Shown in pieces: positions 45,337 through 53,217 of a DNA stretch of 64,000 nt. The position numbers and the translations under genes were made by a program. Origin of the DNA: Paenibacillus sp. IHBB 10380. Its GTDB lineage: Bacteria > Bacillota > Bacilli > Paenibacillales > Paenibacillaceae. The notes under the pieces were generated by a model. The model was not told the origin of the DNA. It saw nothing but the letters and a program-made list of their open reading frames with translations, and did not search any database. The first letter of the stretch is position 1, and each line of letters opens with the position of its first letter. The stretch covers positions 4,154,001 to 4,218,000 of the forward strand of contig NZ_CP010976.1 of the NCBI RefSeq assembly GCF_000949425.1, written 5' to 3'.

Positions 45337-46035
45337 CTATTCGTAGATATTACGACCTGAAATCGTACTCAATCCTTCCCTGTCCTTAACAAGGATGAAC
45401 CCTTTGTTACGCTCAATCAGGCCCTCTGTACAGAACTGTAGGATGACCCGATTCAGATGTCTATAGCTGGTACCAATGAAGTTCGCTGCATCCCTAATAC
45501 TGACCGTGCCTGATGGCCCTTTAATTAGAGAATCGGATTCATCGAATGAGACAGACAATAGATAACTTGCCAATCGCACTTCCACCGGATGCATCAAATT
45601 GAAGCTCAAGGAATTGTTTTTAAGGTGAAACTTCCGTGTAATAATTTTCAGTAAAAATTGCAACAACGGTGAATAATCGCTTCCATATTTTTTCAACCAA
45701 CGATGATGAATACCGATCATACAGACAGACGATACTGCCTCAACCGTGTTGATAATGTTATTTCCTTGTACGTATTCAATATCCCCGATCACCTCAAGCG
45801 GTGTCTTAAAAGAGAGAATAAGTGTTTTGCCTCCAGACGAAGTGGTATAGATTTTGATCTTCCCCTTAACAAGTACGTACAGAACCTCTGAAGGATCTCC
45901 TTGGGAACAGATAATTTCCCCTTGATCAAAGTTATACAACGACAAATGCGGTATTAATGGTTCATTGAATACAGATTCTATTTGATGAGCATGCAAATAA
46001 GATTCTAATTGCTCACGATCTTTAATTTCTTTCAT
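45337..46035 (-). CDS. Crp/Fnr family regulator (YeiL-like)
   Basis: 232 residues. N-terminal cyclic-nucleotide-binding fold (YNFDQGEIICSQGDPSEVLYVLVKGKIKIYTTSSGGKTLIL, about 33-72) and a C-terminal helix-turn-helix (VSIRDAANFIGTSYRHLNRVILQFCTEGLIERN, about 180-212). Lacks Fnr-type clustered cysteines. Resembles YeiL regulators. Lies between the two YdcZ transporter genes and probably controls them. Confidence 0.88.
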   Translation of the reverse strand: MKEIKDREQLESYLHAHQIESVFNEPLIPHLSLYNFDQGEIICSQGDPSEVLYVLVKGKIKIYTTSSGGKTLILSFKTPLEVIGDIEYVQGNNIINTVEAVSSVCMIGIHHRWLKKYGSDYSPLLQFLLKIITRKFHLKNNSLSFNLMHPVEVRLASYLLSVSFDESDSLIKGPSGTVSIRDAANFIGTSYRHLNRVILQFCTEGLIERNKGFILVKDREGLSTISGRNIYE

Positions 46036-46076
46036 TACTCGGTTTCACCTCTTAATATTCTAGAATGTTCAAACTA

Positions 46077-46502
46077 TCAAAGCCCTAGTATGACCACACC
46101 AGCTATCATCATCCCGATCCCAATGAACTGTGGCATCCTCATCTTCTGCTTCTCCACCCCGAACCATCCGTTAATATCAATTAAAAAAGTCAAACCCAGC
46201 TGGGCAATCAGTAGAGTAGATATAGTAAAGGTAACACCGATCTGCTGAATAGCCGTAACATTACTGAAAATAACGACCGCCGCAAAGGCGCCGCCTGTCA
46301 AATATAAAGGTTTCACTTGCTTAAACCTTTGCCATTTACCATCTCTGATAAACATCAGGATAAGCAAAGCTGCAATGAATCCAGTTAACTGGGTTATAGT
46401 CGCCGCTTGCCAAGTGCCAATATCTTGACTAATCCGAGCATTCGCTACTCCTTGTAGGGTTATAAATGCCCCGCCTAAAAACGCAAATATAATCCCTCTC
46501 AT
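46077..46502 (-). CDS. DMT family transporter, YdcZ (DUF606) type, copy 2
   Basis: 141 residues, five hydrophobic segments, with GGAFITLQGVANARISQDIGTWQAATITQLTGF at the start. Half-size transporter, partner of the protein encoded at 44849. GGGGAGAG lies 5 bases before ATG 46500-46502; the frame extends upstream to 46571 without good start. Segments of this gene recur in decayed form at 27851-27930. Confidence 0.87.
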   Translation of the reverse strand: MRGIIFAFLGGAFITLQGVANARISQDIGTWQAATITQLTGFIAALLILMFIRDGKWQRFKQVKPLYLTGGAFAAVVIFSNVTAIQQIGVTFTISTLLIAQLGLTFLIDINGWFGVEKQKMRMPQFIGIGMMIAGVVILGL

Positions 46503-46549
46503 GTCTTCTCTCCCCAATTTAGATTTCTCTATATTATTAAATGATATAT

Positions 46550-46702
46550 TCAGGTGTTTTGGGAAGGACATATGTCCTCAACTTGTCCAATGGATAGAAC
46601 ATCTTCTATGTTCAAGCATGGTTTATACTCTGCTCCAATGCCTACGCCTCGATTATCTTTGAATTTATTTTCTATGGAATTCACTCTTTTTCTCTTAGAC
46701 AA
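46550..46702 (-). pseudogene. Relic of a Tn7-like tnsA gene (N-terminus)
   Basis: A 50-codon frame from TTG 46700-46702. SKRKRVNSIENK, RGVGIGAEYKP and LNIEDVLSIG match the N-terminus of TnsA, the endonuclease half of Tn7-like transposases (typical GRGQGxGxxYKPWL-I-DVPS-G). AGAGGTGA, the ribosome site, sits inside a palindrome just upstream. It breaks off after about 43 residues. Region 46503-46751 otherwise holds GGACATATGTCC (46566-46577) and a GAACAT-N5-ATGTTC repeat. Confidence 0.65.
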
Positions 46703-46743
46703 AAAAAATCACCTCTTAAGATAAAGATATCTAATAAGGTGAA
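46701..46743. repeat. Palindromic hairpin element, copy at tnsA relic 1
   Basis: AATCACCTCTTAAGATA and TATCTAATAAGGTGA form a near-perfect hairpin covering the ribosome site of the tnsA relic. Related copies: 27981-28023 and 52934-52980. Confidence 0.75.
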
Positions 46744-46751
46744 TGTTATCG

Positions 46752-46898
46752 TTATGGAACTCCCATAATTTCACGATACTTTTCAATTGGTGTTTCATCA
46801 TTCCATAAATTCAAAGATTTTAGATCATCAAATGTTTCCCGACTTGGTGCGATAACACGAATTTCATCGCCTTTTTATAATTTCATTGGATTAATCAT
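46752..46898 (-). pseudogene. Relic of an S66 (LD-carboxypeptidase/MccF-like) gene
   Basis: From ATG 46896-46898: MINPMKL, an in-frame TAA, then KGDEIRVIAPSRETFDDL and a tail ending REIMGVP. The start matches S66 peptidases (KLKKGDxIxVIAPS), but about 280 residues are missing. The ATG overlaps the TGA of the HAD gene (ATGA), so the pair was once co-translated. Confidence 0.6.
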
Positions 46899-47647
46899 TG
46901 TATTTCCTCTATTAGCTCCATTATTTTTTGAATGACCTGCTCTTCTTCATTAATAACCCTATCTGTTGCGAATTGTAAAAGATCTGCATGCTCTCCAACA
47001 CAAACGGAGCGCAGAGCATGCTTGAACATCGACACATCATTTGCATCATTGCCAAATGCAATAAATTTTTGCGGCTCAATACCCATTTTTTGTAGCCCCG
47101 CCCATTTATCAACGCCTATCGGGCTGATATCAATAATACCTTCATGGCCATGTATATATGTAACGATCGGTAATTCCTGTAGCTCCTCTAGCAATTTCTG
47201 CTCATTATTACTATGTAAAATGACCACTTTCACAATTTCATTTAACTCATCTAAATGTATGTTTTTTGCTCGCTGCTCAGGGTCCACATTTCGCCGAATC
47301 GGATGCTCGCTACTACCAGTATAAGCATAATCCCACTTGCTATCAATTAAATAGTCTGCCTCGTATGTCTTTATTAACTTGATGATCCTGTCAGCTATCT
47401 GTTGGTCGAAATGAATAGTTGAAATGATATGTCCACCTGTTGCGACAAACGCGCCATTCCCACCAATCATTAAAAAATGTTGCATATGCGGCGGTAAAAC
47501 GGGTAATAAATCACGTATAGGTCTAGCCGAAGCAAAGATTATTTCATGTCCTTTTTCCACAAAAGCATCTAATACTTGTACCATTCCTTCACTTAAAGGC
47601 TTTCCTTTAAAGCAAATTGTCCCGTCTAAATCAAAAACAAATTTCAT
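46895..47647 (-). CDS. HAD-IIB (Cof-like) sugar-phosphate phosphatase
   Basis: 250 residues. Motif I FDLDGTI (about 5-11), FASARP (about 39-44), GGNGA cap region and motif IV FGNDANDVSMF (about 198-208). HAD-IIB enzymes hydrolyse sugar phosphates. GAGGAGG precedes ATG 47645-47647; the longer frame to 47677 lacks a site. The stop overlaps the ATG of the S66 relic. Confidence 0.9.
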   Translation of the reverse strand: MKFVFDLDGTICFKGKPLSEGMVQVLDAFVEKGHEIIFASARPIRDLLPVLPPHMQHFLMIGGNGAFVATGGHIISTIHFDQQIADRIIKLIKTYEADYLIDSKWDYAYTGSSEHPIRRNVDPEQRAKNIHLDELNEIVKVVILHSNNEQKLLEELQELPIVTYIHGHEGIIDISPIGVDKWAGLQKMGIEPQKFIAFGNDANDVSMFKHALRSVCVGEHADLLQFATDRVINEEEQVIQKIMELIEEIQ

Positions 47648-47713
47648 CGTAACCGCCTCCTCATTTTTTCTTATCATAACAGTTTCCTATATAACGACCA
47701 TGCTGTAATTGGA

Positions 47714-48610
47714 TTAGGTCAATTCACTTTCCATATTTCGCATCATGAGGACTTGCTCAACATTGGTTGTGAAACTTAATTTCACCAATAGGTCGTTCAG
47801 AGGTTGATTGGATTTACGCAGGTTAGCTGTCGCTCGTCTGCAAACATAGTCTAACGGGGCGAACAGTTCACCAAGAGCAAGCTTATAAATCTCCTCTGTA
47901 TCTTCCCGCCCAGGAAGGGCTTCACATTGATAGAGCGTAATGGTTACCAATTTACCCTCTTGATCAAAAGTTCGCTTATACAATGCATAGCATACAGGCT
48001 CGCTACCTTGTCTAATGATTAAAGATTCACCCTCCTTCATGCTAGGCCATTGTGTCTGCCAAGCAGATAAGCCTCGATAGAAGTCTAGCGCATATACATC
48101 ACGGGGCAATCCTTTGGTCATGGAAAAGGGATGCACAGCAGATCGCTCCAGTAATTGGGGATCTATTGTACCCATATGTTGTAAGATCATTAATCGATCC
48201 GTAATTTCGTATCCCACATTCTGATATAGCTTAATCGCGCTCTCATTTTGGGTCAGCGCTTCAAGTATCGCAAGCTCCACGCCTTGTTCTCGGTACAACT
48301 CTAGATTTCTTAACATGAGCGCTCTGCCAATACCCTGCCCTCTAAATGCAGGCGCAATGCCTGTCCCACCGTTCCATGCCAGTTTCTTTCCATCTACGTC
48401 ACGAAATCCGTTCATTACAAACCCTGCAGGCTCACCATCCACATAAATAGCGAGTGAATTCTCCAAGGAAAGTCCTTCGTTAACACTCCTAGTCATAAAA
48501 GCCTCAATCGTCATGATCATCTGTATAAAATAGCCCTCAAATCCTAGATTCCAAATACGTACATTTTCCTCGATCGATAGCTCACTTAGTTTCCTAAACG
48601 TAATTGTCAT
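47714..48610 (-). CDS. GNAT acetyltransferase with C-terminal extension
   Basis: 298 residues. N-terminal GNAT core with acetyl-CoA motif GTGIAPAFRGQGIGRALMLRNL (about 84-105) and NESAIKLYQNVGYEIT (about 124-139). The second half (about 155-298) looks like a second, non-catalytic GNAT fold. The frame extends upstream to 48730, but that part encodes an unrelated relic; GAGG with 9-base spacing marks the ATG at 48608-48610. Confidence 0.85.
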   Translation of the reverse strand: MTITFRKLSELSIEENVRIWNLGFEGYFIQMIMTIEAFMTRSVNEGLSLENSLAIYVDGEPAGFVMNGFRDVDGKKLAWNGGTGIAPAFRGQGIGRALMLRNLELYREQGVELAILEALTQNESAIKLYQNVGYEITDRLMILQHMGTIDPQLLERSAVHPFSMTKGLPRDVYALDFYRGLSAWQTQWPSMKEGESLIIRQGSEPVCYALYKRTFDQEGKLVTITLYQCEALPGREDTEEIYKLALGELFAPLDYVCRRATANLRKSNQPLNDLLVKLSFTTNVEQVLMMRNMESELT

Positions 48611-48619
48611 AAGTACGAA

Positions 48620-48730
48620 CCTCTCTTTTACTTCGTTTAATGTGATCATTTTCGTATTTTCGTCCCAACCTACATTCCACTTCAACTCTTCGACAATGAA
48701 ACGCAAGGGAACCATGGTCGAGTCGAACAA
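48620..48730 (-). pseudogene. Relic of a copper-amine-oxidase-N domain
   Basis: In frame with the GNAT gene, the stretch STMVPLRFIVEELKWNVGWD then ENTKMITL matches the repeat of the copper amine oxidase N-terminal domain, common in Paenibacillus surface proteins. A TAG precedes it at 48731-48733; nothing else of the gene remains. Confidence 0.7.
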
Positions 48731-48796
48731 CTAGACCTTTCCAATCCAAGAGTAACTTAACTGACTCTGCTTTTCAATCTGGCTGATATGTTTTAC

Positions 48797-48827
48797 TTGA
48801 CCTTAGGTCAGACCTAAGGTGTATTGT
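48797..48827 (+). promoter_or_regulatory. MerR-type promoter with operator palindrome
   Basis: TTGACC (48797-48802), 19-base spacer and TATTGT (48822-48827). The spacer holds ACCTTAGGTC-A-GACCTAAGGT (48800-48820), a perfect dyad. The long spacer and dyad are the classical MerR-regulated layout, so the regulator probably controls itself. Confidence 0.88.
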
Positions 48828-48860
48828 AAACCTATGAATAATTCGATTGGAGTGTCGCAA

Positions 48861-49622
48861 ATGAACGAGTATATCACCATTAGTGAAATTTCAAAACTGA
48901 TGAATGTATCCGTACATCAAATACGTTATTTTGAAGAAAAGGAAATACTCTATCCTGCCTATATAGACAAGAACCAATATCGTATGTATGGGATTAACGA
49001 GATCTATCAACTTTCTCAAATTTTACTTCTTCGCAAACTTAATGTATCTGTGAAACAAATTAAAAAATGTATGATGTCTTACTCCGCCAATGATTACAGC
49101 CAACTTTTCACAAAAACTTTAAAAGAAATACAATCTGAAATTGACCAATTAATTACCCTTAAGGACGTTATACAGAAGGTTCTTAAAGAACACGATGCGT
49201 CTCAAGACAAACCGGAAAACCATTATCAAATGAAGTATTTTGACACCCGACATATGAAACAATGGATTCAACTCGGAGAAGAAGAGCAAATAAATGCGAG
49301 AAACCTTTATGAAAAGAGACTTCAACTACCTAATTTATTTGAATCTGACTTGCATTATTTATACAACTACAACAGAATAAACATTTGTTTTGAATCCGTT
49401 CGTCCAGCCGATCTGAAGTTGGAACAAGGATATTACCTTATTAAAAGTTTTATAGTGACAGAGGATAACGACATTTTAGAAGAAATAAAAAAGTTGCAGC
49501 AGTATATACAAGAAAATCAGTATTCCTATGTGGGGGAAATTATAATTCTAGAAAAATCCTATCTTTCTATGTTTAGCAACAATAGTCTTCTCTATGAGAT
49601 ACAAGTGAAAATTTGTGACTGA
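48861..49622 (+). CDS. MerR family transcriptional regulator
   Basis: 253 residues. MerR helix-turn-helix ISEISKLMNVSVHQIRYFEEKEILYP (about 8-33), the YRMYGINEIYQLSQILLLRKLNVSVKQIKK wing, a coiled-coil dimer helix (about 78-125) and a C-terminal 130 residues that may form a GyrI-like ligand-binding domain. No clustered metal cysteines. GGAG lies 8 bases before ATG 48861; an earlier in-frame ATG at 48834 is less good. The operator palindrome is 40 bases upstream. No target gene other than itself is evident; an IS relic follows. Confidence 0.9.
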   Translation: MNEYITISEISKLMNVSVHQIRYFEEKEILYPAYIDKNQYRMYGINEIYQLSQILLLRKLNVSVKQIKKCMMSYSANDYSQLFTKTLKEIQSEIDQLITLKDVIQKVLKEHDASQDKPENHYQMKYFDTRHMKQWIQLGEEEQINARNLYEKRLQLPNLFESDLHYLYNYNRINICFESVRPADLKLEQGYYLIKSFIVTEDNDILEEIKKLQQYIQENQYSYVGEIIILEKSYLSMFSNNSLLYEIQVKICD

Positions 49623-49641
49623 AAAACGATTTGGAGGTATG

Positions 49642-50205
49642 AAAATGAGAACTCGACTTCGGAAGGCTTTGAAAGACTTCACGTAGTGTCATTCGCTGTC
49701 CTTGAATAAGATATCGCTGTTTCATTTCCTTGACCATGCCAATTACAGAAAGGCCTTTGTCAGTCAACTGACGAAGGAGTGGAACTTGCGTAAACCAGCT
49801 GTCCATGAGCACGTAATCGGCGGTGAAGCCCGCCGTTAACGCCCGTTCCAGCAAGGCCATTACGGCATCAGGCTTCCGAGAGAAAGCCTCCATCCGACGT
49901 TTGTACCCGACGCTGCGTTTCGAGATCTTTGAGGTCATTTCGCAAATTCGATTGGCCAGTTTGGCCGAAGAAAGCATAACAAAATCAAGCGGAGCGAAGC
50001 TAAACCCGTCCGACCAACCGAGCGTCAGCATGGTGTAACCTTTTGTGAATTTACCCATTGAATGGTCAAATACCCGTGCCAGTAATTCCGCTTTTTTACT
50101 CCGATTTCTGCTCAGCACAGAATCGTCGATGATGAACACTCGCACACGAGTTGGTGAAATAAGCGACTCGAAATGCAATACAATTCTAAGACTTAAAGTA
50201 TGCAA
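49642..50205 (-). pseudogene. IS4-type transposase fragment
   Basis: About 188 codons from the middle of a DDE transposase: VFIIDDSVLSRNRSKKAELLARVFDHS carries the first Asp, and DYVLMDSWFTQVPLLRQL the second. The N-terminal part and the C-terminal Glu region are gone, and the frame runs on into unrelated sequence next to the merR stop. The AT-rich stretch 50206-50330 looks like the noncoding left side of the same element. No ends or target duplications could be fixed. Confidence 0.75.
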
Positions 50206-50418
50206 AAATCTTCAGTGGAGTTAAATAAATAGATAGGGGGATTTTTATGAAGGGGAAACCCTGATTTTTTTATACAAAGCAGAAAAATAAGGGCTATTTT
50301 CACATCCTAAATAGTCGAAGCGAATGAATGGAACCTGAATTATTGAATTCTTGCCGTACTGCTGTTCGTTGTACTTCTGACAGTAAGTATTTAGTTCCCA
50401 TGTGCTTTCTGTCTCCCT

Positions 50419-50895
50419 TTACAACATATTGTTATATTTTTTCTCTAACTCAAGCAGCCAAGACTTTCTTTGAATGCCCCCGCCATACCCACCAATATCT
50501 CCATTTGTATTGATCACTCTATGACAAGGAATAAGAAGCGAAATTTGATTTGCTCCATTTGCTCGAGCGACAGCACGATAAGCTTTAGGATTTCCTATTT
50601 CTATTGCTAAATCTTTATAACTGATTGTACTTCCCGGGCGTATTCTTCTCAGTATCCGCCAAACTTCTATTTGGAAGCTTGATCCAATTTCATCTGTAAT
50701 GGGTGTTTGAAAGGAAAAGCGTGTACCTTCAAAATATTCCTGTAGTTCATTTTCAAGATGCTGGAGAATTTGATTTGTTCCAGGTATGATGGCTACAGAA
50801 AGTTTTATCCGCATATTTTCAATTTCCTTTTCTAATCCCCTTCTATCAACGAACTCCAAAAGATATAGAGCGGCTTCATCGGCTATTGCAATCAT
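50419..50895 (-). pseudogene. ada: C-terminal half of frameshifted ada (O6-alkylguanine methyltransferase part)
   Basis: 158 codons from an in-frame ATG. Holds the whole methyltransferase: IPCHRVINTNGDIGGYGGG with the alkyl-acceptor Cys and AYRAVARANGANQ. In related single-chain Ada proteins this follows the AraC part without break. Here 33 bases separate it from the stop at 50928; reading the -1 frame across the gap gives TAKWIETKLGSMIAIAD, the expected linker. A single lost T in CTTTAA explains it. The piece may still be made from its own ATG, but no good ribosome site is visible. Confidence 0.75.
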
Positions 50896-50927
50896 CGAAC
50901 CTAATTTTGTTTCAATCCACTTTGCCG

Positions 50928-51479
50928 TTAAAGTTTTACTTGTTTATTTCTCTTCGGAACGGCCCCCATTATGCGCACAAAAGCATCACGAAATCCATTG
51001 CTGGATTCAAATCCACTATCAAGTTGAGTGTAAATTAAAGGTTTACCATTACGAATATGATTAAATGCCATACCAAGACGGCGGGCTCGAGCATATTCAA
51101 TAAAAGTCATCCCAAATTGTTTTTTAAATTGCCTTCTTGCTGTGTTAGCACTAATAGATAAGTCATTAAAATCTTTATCCGTCCATTTTTTTTGAGGGTT
51201 CTCTTCTATAGCTACAACTAATTTTTTTACTTCAGGGGATAAAGAACTAGGTGTATTTAATGGCTGACATCTTTTACAAGGCCTGTATGAAGCCAATGTA
51301 GCTTCTTTTGCTGTTTTAAAAAATTCACAGTTTTCTTTTTTAGGTTTTTTGGCAGGGCAAGTTGGTCTGCAAAAAACGCCTGTCGTTTTAACTCCTACAT
51401 AAAAAGTCCCTTCATAGTTTGAGTTTTTCTCTATTAGCATTGTATAAAATGTATCTATTGTCATTTGGTCATTAATCAT
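50928..51479 (-). pseudogene. ada: N-terminal half of frameshifted ada (AdaA/AraC part)
   Basis: 183 codons. Zinc/methylphosphotriester-binding cysteines in FCRPTCPAKKP and CKRCQP and an AraC-type helix-turn-helix (SANTARRQFKKQFGMTFIEYARARRLGMAF, then SGFESSNGFRDAFVRIMGAVP). Could still act as an AdaA-type regulator, as in B. subtilis where AdaA and AdaB are separate. GGAGGAAG precedes ATG 51477-51479. Its neighbour encodes an ICL/PEPM protein, a known pairing. Confidence 0.78.
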
Positions 51480-51496
51480 AACTTTCGCTCTTCCTC

Positions 51497-52258
51497 CTAA
51501 ATACTAAATGTAAGATGATTTTCTAAGATATTTTGTGCTTGGAAATAAGAGTGTGGTCCATAGCTTACCCGGCTTACACCAACATTTTTCCAGTTAATAC
51601 TCTCGATATTAGTAGATGAATTCAGCATGATGTTAACTGGTAAAGGAGAATTTCTAGAAAATTCCTCGATCAGCTCTATATTGGTTAGCCCTGGGATAAA
51701 TATACCGTCAGCACCAGCATCAGCATAGATTTCAGCTCTATTTAGCGCTTCCTTTACTAAATCAATAGAGTGCTTATCTTCTTTAAAAAATAGGTCTGTT
51801 CTTGCATTAACAAATATATTGGTGTTTAAAGATGTAGTAACATGCTTTAGGATTTGAATCCTTTCTGCTTGTTCATTAACATTCCATAGCTCATAAGTAT
51901 GGGAGCGGTTTTTTTTATCTTCAAAATTAATCCCTGAAATACCTGTAGTAAAAAGAGATTGAGCATTATAGTAGAGTGTTTCTAGAGAATCTGCATATAA
52001 TCCTTCTGCATCAACGGAAACAGGTACATTAGAATTATGAATTAGTTGCTGAGAAAACCAAACTAGATTTTCAAAAGGTAATTTTTCACCATCTGCGCAT
52101 CCCCAGGCATCAGCAATCGCATAACTACTAGTCGCTAATGCCTTGACGCCTTTACCCTCAATAATTTTTGCAGACATTACATCCCAACAATTAAAGAGGT
52201 ATAACACATCCTTTTGATAATGTAGTTCTTTAAAAGTTTGAAATTGATTTTTTGTCAT
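51497..52258 (-). CDS. Isocitrate lyase/PEP mutase superfamily protein
   Basis: 253 residues. Metal and substrate loops VPVSVDAEGLYADS (about 78-91), GINFEDKK (about 109-116), VNARTDLFF (about 150-158) and GADGIFIPGL (about 182-191) mark the ICL/PEPM fold. The nucleophilic KKCGH of isocitrate lyase is absent, so C-C or P-C lyase activity on a small acid is likely. GAGG precedes ATG 52256-52258. Followed by ada 18 bases on, probably one transcript. Confidence 0.85.
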   Translation of the reverse strand: MTKNQFQTFKELHYQKDVLYLFNCWDVMSAKIIEGKGVKALATSSYAIADAWGCADGEKLPFENLVWFSQQLIHNSNVPVSVDAEGLYADSLETLYYNAQSLFTTGISGINFEDKKNRSHTYELWNVNEQAERIQILKHVTTSLNTNIFVNARTDLFFKEDKHSIDLVKEALNRAEIYADAGADGIFIPGLTNIELIEEFSRNSPLPVNIMLNSSTNIESINWKNVGVSRVSYGPHSYFQAQNILENHLTFSI

Positions 52259-52356
52259 TTTTAATTCCTCTTTCCCAATTTTTGATACCGTTATAATAAC
52301 AAACCTTTACATTTTAGAAACCAGAAAAATTAACACCAATTTTTTTAGTTTCCATA

Positions 52357-52376
52357 CCAAAAACGGTCGTTTTTGG
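52357..52376. promoter_or_regulatory. 20-bp palindrome between divergent genes
   Basis: CCAAAAAC-GGTC-GTTTTTGG, a hairpin or operator between the ICL/PEPM gene and the small membrane protein gene. Not followed by a T-run, so not a clear terminator. Confidence 0.45.
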
Positions 52377-52396
52377 TTATAAAGAAGGACACACTC

Positions 52397-52576
52397 ATGA
52401 AGAAGTTAATACATGTATTCTTAAAATGTAAGGAAAGTAGACTTGGTATTGTATTACTTATAATGTCGACTATTTGGGGAGTTTTAGATATGTTTGTAGG
52501 CATTGGAACGATGATTCTATCATTCTTCTCTTCTTTGCTTAATCGTTTTATGCAAGATTTTATGCAGAAAATCTAG
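52397..52576 (+). CDS. Small membrane protein (59 aa)
   Basis: AAGGA lies 7 bases before ATG 52397. The product has one or two hydrophobic stretches (LGIVLLIMSTIWGVLDMFVGIGTMILSFFSSLL) and basic ends, like small membrane peptides or toxins of type I systems. No antisense RNA or partner is recognised. A hairpin (52665-52689) follows. Confidence 0.5.
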   Translation: MKKLIHVFLKCKESRLGIVLLIMSTIWGVLDMFVGIGTMILSFFSSLLNRFMQDFMQKI

Positions 52577-52664
52577 GAAATAACATGCTGATTGTGAGGC
52601 CGAAGGGCTGCTGGATCAACGATGTATAAAATCGTGCATATCGAAGAAAAAAATGAAAGAAGAC

Positions 52665-52689
52665 CAAACCCTTGATACAACAGGGTTTG
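52665..52689 (+). terminator. Terminator after the small membrane protein gene
   Basis: CAAACCCT and AGGGTTTG form an 8-bp stem, followed after a few bases by ATTTTTG. Confidence 0.6.
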
Positions 52690-52848
52690 ATCTACAATTT
52701 TTGCCATTAAATAATTCTCTTCATCATATATATATACAAAGCTTTTCGTGATAAGCCAGTTAACTTACTAAAATCTTTTATCAGAAGAAAATTATTATTC
52801 ATTGCTGAATCACCTACCCACACTTGAAGAGACGTCCTGAATATATAC

Positions 52849-52935
52849 CTATGGTATATATTCTGAAACACTTCCAATTTCTCTTCCTTCTTTGATTTTC
52901 TTCTCTATTTGATTAAGCCGCTTCCGTTTAGACAA
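52849..52935 (-). pseudogene. Relic of a second Tn7-like tnsA gene
   Basis: 28 codons from TTG 52933-52935, SKRKRLNQIEKKIKEGREIG then SVSEYIP and a stop, matching the TnsA N-terminus and the relic at 46550. AAAGGTGA in the palindrome just upstream would be its ribosome site. The rest of 52690-53130 shows no gene. Confidence 0.6.
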
Positions 52936-52980
52936 AAAAATCACCTTTTAAGATAATGATATCCTAAAAGATGATTTTTT
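52934..52980. repeat. Palindromic hairpin element, copy at tnsA relic 2
   Basis: AAAAAATCACCTTTTAAGAT pairs with ATCCTAAAAGATGATTTTTT. Same family as 46701-46743 and 27981-28023. Confidence 0.75.
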
Positions 52981-53131
52981 ACATTTTTCTGATCATTATT
53001 TTTTTATAAATTATCGAATTTTGTTTTCAGCGATTTCCTTACTTGTTAATGGAATTGATACAATTCATGAGTAGCACGTAAGAGGTAGGTACTAGACGTA
53101 CTGTTACATTCTTGAACTATCAGGAAATAAC

Positions 53132-53177
53132 ACTTATAAATACTTAAATATAATTAAAATATACTTGCAAATACTTA
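53132..53177. repeat. Two 15-bp direct repeats, likely DeoR operator
   Basis: ACTTATAAATACTTA (53132-53146) and ACTTGCAAATACTTA (53163-53177) are 31 bp apart centre to centre, three helical turns. ACTTATAA recurs at 53195-53202, next to the ribosome site. Direct repeats are typical DeoR-family operators. Confidence 0.6.
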
Positions 53178-53217
53178 TTTGAAAAATTATAATTACTTAT
53201 AAGGAGGTGCATGTATT

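Noticed and set aside
46566-46577. GGACATATGTCC as a Crp/Fnr site
   Set aside because: It lies inside the tnsA relic and does not match TGTGA-type half-sites; kept only as a note in that entry.
50928-50960. Programmed frameshift at CTT TAA C in ada, by analogy with prfB
   Set aside because: The prfB type is a +1 shift at CTT TGA C, while this gene needs -1; no slippery heptamer is present. A one-base deletion is simpler.
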